Of a DNA stretch of 7,933 nt, positions 5,338-7,933 are shown in pieces; position 1 is the stretch's first letter; each line of letters begins with the position of its first letter. The position numbers were made by a program, and so were the translations under genes. The notes beneath the pieces are model-generated. The model saw only the letters and a list, made by a program, of their open reading frames with translations. It searched no databases and had not been told where the DNA came from. The DNA is taken from contig JALWRV010000111.1 of NCBI GenBank assembly GCA_027080545.1, positions 1 to 7,933 on the forward strand, in the 5' to 3' direction. This DNA is from Parvularculaceae bacterium. GTDB taxonomy: Bacteria; Pseudomonadota; Alphaproteobacteria; Caulobacterales; Parvularculaceae.

Positions 5338-7650
5338 TTATTTTCGCCCATTCCCCTCGGCCCATGCGCGGTGATCCTGATCAAGACGATAGGCTGCAAT
5401 CGCCGCAAACGTCACCAGATCATTAGCCCGCGAAGCGGTGGGCACAATCTGCACCGGTTTTTCCAACCCGATTAACAGCGGCCCGATAACAGTCGCGCCG
5501 CCCAGCTCTGCAAGTAATTTCGACGACAGGGATCCAGAATGAACCCCCGGCACGATCAACACATTAGCCGCGCCGGTCAGGCGTGAAAACGGAAATACTT
5601 CGCGGGCACGCTCGTTTAAGGCCATGCGCGGGGTCATTTCCCCCTCATATTCAAAATCAATATCGTTGCGTCCATCAAGAATTTTTACCGCCTCTGCTGT
5701 GCGCCGCGTATGGTCCGTATCCGGATTACCAAAGTTGGAATAGGACAAAAAGGCCACTTTCGGAATAATACCCAAAGCCCGCACCGCATGGGCCGTTTGC
5801 ACAGCAATTTCCGCCAGATCCTGCCCGTTGGGCAATTCCGTAATCGTCGTATCCGCCATAAAAATCGGCTGGCCTGTGCCCAATATGGCCGACAGGCCGA
5901 TCACCCGTTCGCCGGGCCGAGGGTCGAGCGCCATACGAATATTTTTCAAGGCCACATCGTAAGCGCGGGTAACCCCCGTCACCATCCCATCGGCTTGCCC
6001 CAGCGCCAACATGCAAGCGGCAAACACATTGCGATCGGTGTTCACCAAACGCTGGCAATCCCGCCAAAGCAATCCATGACGCTGATGGCGCCCATAGAGA
6101 TAATCCGTAAATTCCTCATTGTCTCGAGACAGGCGCGCATTGCATATCTCTAACTCGCTATCCTGTAATCCCAGCTCTTTCATTTGCGCCCGCACCTGAT
6201 CATCGCGCCCGACCAGCACCGCTTGTCCCAACCCTTGCGATTGGAACGCATGCGCCGCACGAATAACGGACGGCTCCTCACCTTCTGCAAAAACAATCCG
6301 CTGCGCTTTAGTCGAAGCCCGCACACTTGCATATATTTTTTGCAAAAACCCGGCCGAGGGGTCAGAGCGTGTGGCTAATTTTTCACGATAGCGCTCCATA
6401 TCCGCAATCGGTTGACGGGCAACCCCTGTATCCATCGCTGCTTGCGCCACTGCCGCCGGAATTTTAGTCATCAATCGCGGATCAAACGGGGTCGGAATGA
6501 TATAGCCCGGCCCGTAATGCAATTCCTTGCCATAGGCTTGCGCCACTTCATCGGGAACATCTTCGCGCGCCAATTCCGCCAAAGCGCGCGCGCAAGCCAC
6601 TTTCATTTCATCATTAATCGTGGTCGCCCGCACATCCAGCGCCCCTCTAAAAATATAGGGAAAGCCCAACACATTATTGACTTGGTTTGGATAGTCAGAC
6701 CGACCGGTCGCCATGATGGCGTCATCGCGCACTTCTGCTACTTCTTCTGGTAAAATTTCCGGATCAGGATTGGCCAAGGCAAAGATGATTGGGTTTTTCG
6801 CCATGGTTTTTACCATGTCTTTGGTGATCGCCCCGGCGGCTGAAAGCCCCAAGGCCACATCCGCCCCGTCCATGGCCTCTGCCAAGGTGCGCTTATCCGT
6901 ATCCACCACATGCGCCGAGCGCCATTGGTCAAATTCATTTCGCCCTTGATAAAGCACGCCCTTGCGATCGCAAATGAGTACATTTTCCTGTGGCACCCCA
7001 GCAGCTTTTATCAGCGACACCACCGCCAAGGCCGAAGAGCCCGCACCGGAAACAGCGATTTTGACATTCTTCATGTCTCGCCCGGTTATATCGAGCGCAT
7101 TGATCAACCCCGCCAAGGCAATAATCGCGGTGCCATGCTGATCATCATGGAACACGGGAATATCCATCAATTCCTTCAGGCGGGTTTCAATAACAAAACT
7201 TTCCGGCGCCTTGATGTCTTCCAGATTGATCCCGCCAAAAGCGGGCCCGAGATATTTCACACAATTGATAAACGCATCAGGGTCTTGGGTATCAACCTCG
7301 ATATCAACGGAATCAATATCCGCAAACCGTTTAAACAGAACCGCCTTGCCTTCCATCACCGGTTTAGACGCCAGCGCCCCCAAATTCCCCATGCCCAAAA
7401 TGGCTGTCCCGTTTGAAATCACCGCCACCATATTGCCCTTGGCGGTATAGTCATAAGCCCGATCAGGATTGTCCGCGATGGCATTAACCGGCACCGCCAC
7501 CCCCGGCGAATAGGCCAGCGACAGGTCCCGCTGGGTCGCCATCGGCTTGGTGGCATGAATTTCCAACTTGCCCGGCTTGTCCCCGCAATGAAAATCAAGC
7601 GCTTCTTCGTCGGTTATCTTGGTATTTTCGTCGTAAAACTTGGTTGCCAT
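5338..7650 (-). CDS. maeB: NADP-dependent malic enzyme with phosphotransacetylase-like domain
   Basis: 770 residues, the usual size of MaeB-type fusion enzymes. It catalyses oxidative decarboxylation of malate to pyruvate, making NADPH, in the cytoplasm. The malic domain (about 15-425) shows Tyr47 in LAYSPGVAVP, Lys96 in SKPVMEGKAVLF, metal-site acids in NLEDIKAPE (142-150) and FHDDQHGTA (167-175), and the cofactor loop SGAGSSA at 201-207. The C-terminal domain (about 430-765) is phosphate acetyl/butyryltransferase-like (VFAEGEEP at 453-460, FLSYSNFGN at 634-642). It lacks the Ser-Arg catalytic pair of true Pta enzymes (Pro737-Thr738 instead), which fits the known non-catalytic, acetyl-CoA-sensing role of this domain in the family. 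The start at 7650 has a good AGGAAGG ribosome site. The gene converges with the SDR gene (9-bp gap) and diverges from the Nfu gene. Frame and domains are intact. Confidence 0.96.
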   Translation of the reverse strand: MATKFYDENTKITDEEALDFHCGDKPGKLEIHATKPMATQRDLSLAYSPGVAVPVNAIADNPDRAYDYTAKGNMVAVISNGTAILGMGNLGALASKPVMEGKAVLFKRFADIDSVDIEVDTQDPDAFINCVKYLGPAFGGINLEDIKAPESFVIETRLKELMDIPVFHDDQHGTAIIALAGLINALDITGRDMKNVKIAVSGAGSSALAVVSLIKAAGVPQENVLICDRKGVLYQGRNEFDQWRSAHVVDTDKRTLAEAMDGADVALGLSAAGAITKDMVKTMAKNPIIFALANPDPEILPEEVAEVRDDAIMATGRSDYPNQVNNVLGFPYIFRGALDVRATTINDEMKVACARALAELAREDVPDEVAQAYGKELHYGPGYIIPTPFDPRLMTKIPAAVAQAAMDTGVARQPIADMERYREKLATRSDPSAGFLQKIYASVRASTKAQRIVFAEGEEPSVIRAAHAFQSQGLGQAVLVGRDDQVRAQMKELGLQDSELEICNARLSRDNEEFTDYLYGRHQRHGLLWRDCQRLVNTDRNVFAACMLALGQADGMVTGVTRAYDVALKNIRMALDPRPGERVIGLSAILGTGQPIFMADTTITELPNGQDLAEIAVQTAHAVRALGIIPKVAFLSYSNFGNPDTDHTRRTAEAVKILDGRNDIDFEYEGEMTPRMALNERAREVFPFSRLTGAANVLIVPGVHSGSLSSKLLAELGGATVIGPLLIGLEKPVQIVPTASRANDLVTFAAIAAYRLDQDHRAWAEGNGRK

Positions 7651-7657
7651 GGGGAAG

Positions 7658-7664
7658 CCTTCCT
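7658..7664 (-). promoter_or_regulatory. Strong maeB ribosome binding site
   Basis: Minus-strand AGGAAGG lies 7 bases before the ATG at 7650. It is the best Shine-Dalgarno match in the window and confirms the maeB start. It overlaps an 11-bp near-palindrome (7653-7663) whose hairpin would have too small a loop to matter. Confidence 0.7.
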
Positions 7665-7679
7665 AAAAGCGGGAATAAA

Positions 7680-7709
7680 ATCTTATGGAAAAACCAACGC
7701 ACTGATCAA
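7680..7709 (-). promoter_or_regulatory. Possible maeB promoter
   Basis: Read on the minus strand, TTGATC (7704-7709) and TAAGAT (7680-7685) are separated by 18 bases, a partial fit to sigma-70 -35 and -10 elements (4 of 6 matches each). The -10 ends about 30 bases upstream of the maeB ATG, a plausible leader length. The match is weak and found by eye. Confidence 0.25.
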
Positions 7710-7831
7710 AAACCACCATGAAGACCGCCCTCCCGCTGACATCGCCCACAGGAAATCCGTCCCCTTGCCTTTTTCGATTTATCTCTCCATATGCTGTATC
7801 GTTGATAACCCCTGAACGGCAGATAATTCAA

Positions 7832-7933
7832 ATGTTTATTCAAACAGAAGACACGCCAAATCCGGCTTCCATGAAATTTCTACCCGGCCAACCCATTTTG
7901 GGTGCCGGCAAGCTCGGTCAGGACTTCCCCAAT
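7832..7933 (+). CDS. nfu: Nfu-type Fe-S cluster scaffold protein, 3' end missing
   Basis: Only the first 34 codons are present, running off the window. The start [19 protein letters not shown] is nearly diagnostic of the Nfu N-terminal domain (PF08712): it matches the conserved opening of alphaproteobacterial NifU-family proteins and of the mature mitochondrial NFU1. Family knowledge: these proteins of about 180-190 residues bind a [4Fe-4S] cluster through a CxxC motif in the C-terminal domain and deliver it to client enzymes such as lipoyl synthase. The CxxC region is beyond the window. The ATG at 7832 is preferred because the family sequence begins exactly at this Met. There is no obvious Shine-Dalgarno upstream. 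Upstream, TTGCCT (7765-7770) and TATGCT (7790-7795) are the closest promoter-like pair, but their 19-base spacing makes this weak. Confidence 0.88.
   Translation, partial: MFIQTEDTPNPASMKFLPGQPILGAGKLGQDFPN

Noticed and set aside
6910..7416. A 168-codon plus-strand frame inside maeB, with others at 5710-6153 and 6412-6753.
   Set aside because: These are antisense shadows of an intact, strongly conserved malic enzyme; their His/Arg/Gln-rich translations show no family features.
7653..7663. An 11-bp near-palindrome over the maeB ribosome site, considered as an RNA switch.
   Set aside because: The arms are 5 bp with a 1-base centre, so no stable hairpin can form, and there is no second pairing partner nearby.
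1..7933. Mobile elements, CRISPR arrays, tRNA/rRNA genes, toxin-antitoxin or phage-defence genes.
   Set aside because: No terminal inverted repeats, transposase motifs, regularly spaced repeats, RNA-gene signatures or defence domains were seen; the content is housekeeping and cell-envelope genes.

Overview
The window looks like an ordinary chromosomal segment of an alphaproteobacterium. Three things point there. A Mic60/mitofilin-type gene lies directly upstream of hemY, an arrangement typical of that class. The [11 protein letters not shown] start of the Nfu-type gene at the right edge closely resembles alphaproteobacterial and mitochondrial Nfu proteins. TTAA/TTAACCAT motifs resembling CtrA boxes sit in one intergenic region. 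Genus and species cannot be judged from this sequence alone. I see no mobile element, CRISPR array, tRNA, rRNA or obvious horizontally acquired island.

Layout, left to right: (1) 1-822 (+), the 3' part of a Mic60/mitofilin-like inner-membrane protein gene, followed after 25 bp by (2) hemY at 848-2380 (+); these two look like one operon. (3) 2390-2698 (-), a 102-residue single-span membrane protein of unknown function, convergent with hemY. (4) 2839-4461 (+), a polytopic membrane protein of the O-antigen ligase/polymerase (Wzy_C) superfamily, divergent from gene 3 across a 140-bp gap that carries the CtrA-like motifs. (5) 4516-5328 (+), a classical short-chain dehydrogenase/reductase. (6) 5338-7650 (-), maeB, an NADP-type malic enzyme fused to a phosphotransacetylase-like domain, convergent with gene 5 across 9 bp. 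(7) 7832 to the window end (+), the first 34 codons of an Nfu-type iron-sulfur scaffold gene, divergent from maeB across 181 bp.

The genes do not form one pathway. The left pair concerns inner-membrane organisation and tetrapyrrole metabolism. The middle pair suggests surface-glycan assembly plus a reductase of unknown substrate. The right pair is central carbon metabolism (malate to pyruvate) and Fe-S cluster delivery.

No convincing new system is present. The points most worth checking are residue-level: a phosphotransacetylase-like domain in MaeB without the Ser-Arg catalytic pair, an SDR with Met where the catalytic-tetrad Asn is expected, a cysteine-free HemY with a Pro/Glu-rich tail, a Wzy_C protein with Asp-Asn at the usual His position, the possible CtrA control region, and the uncharacterised small membrane protein. 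All genes except the two cut by the window edges look intact. No gene-free stretch exceeds 300 bases; the longest is the 181-bp maeB/nfu gap.
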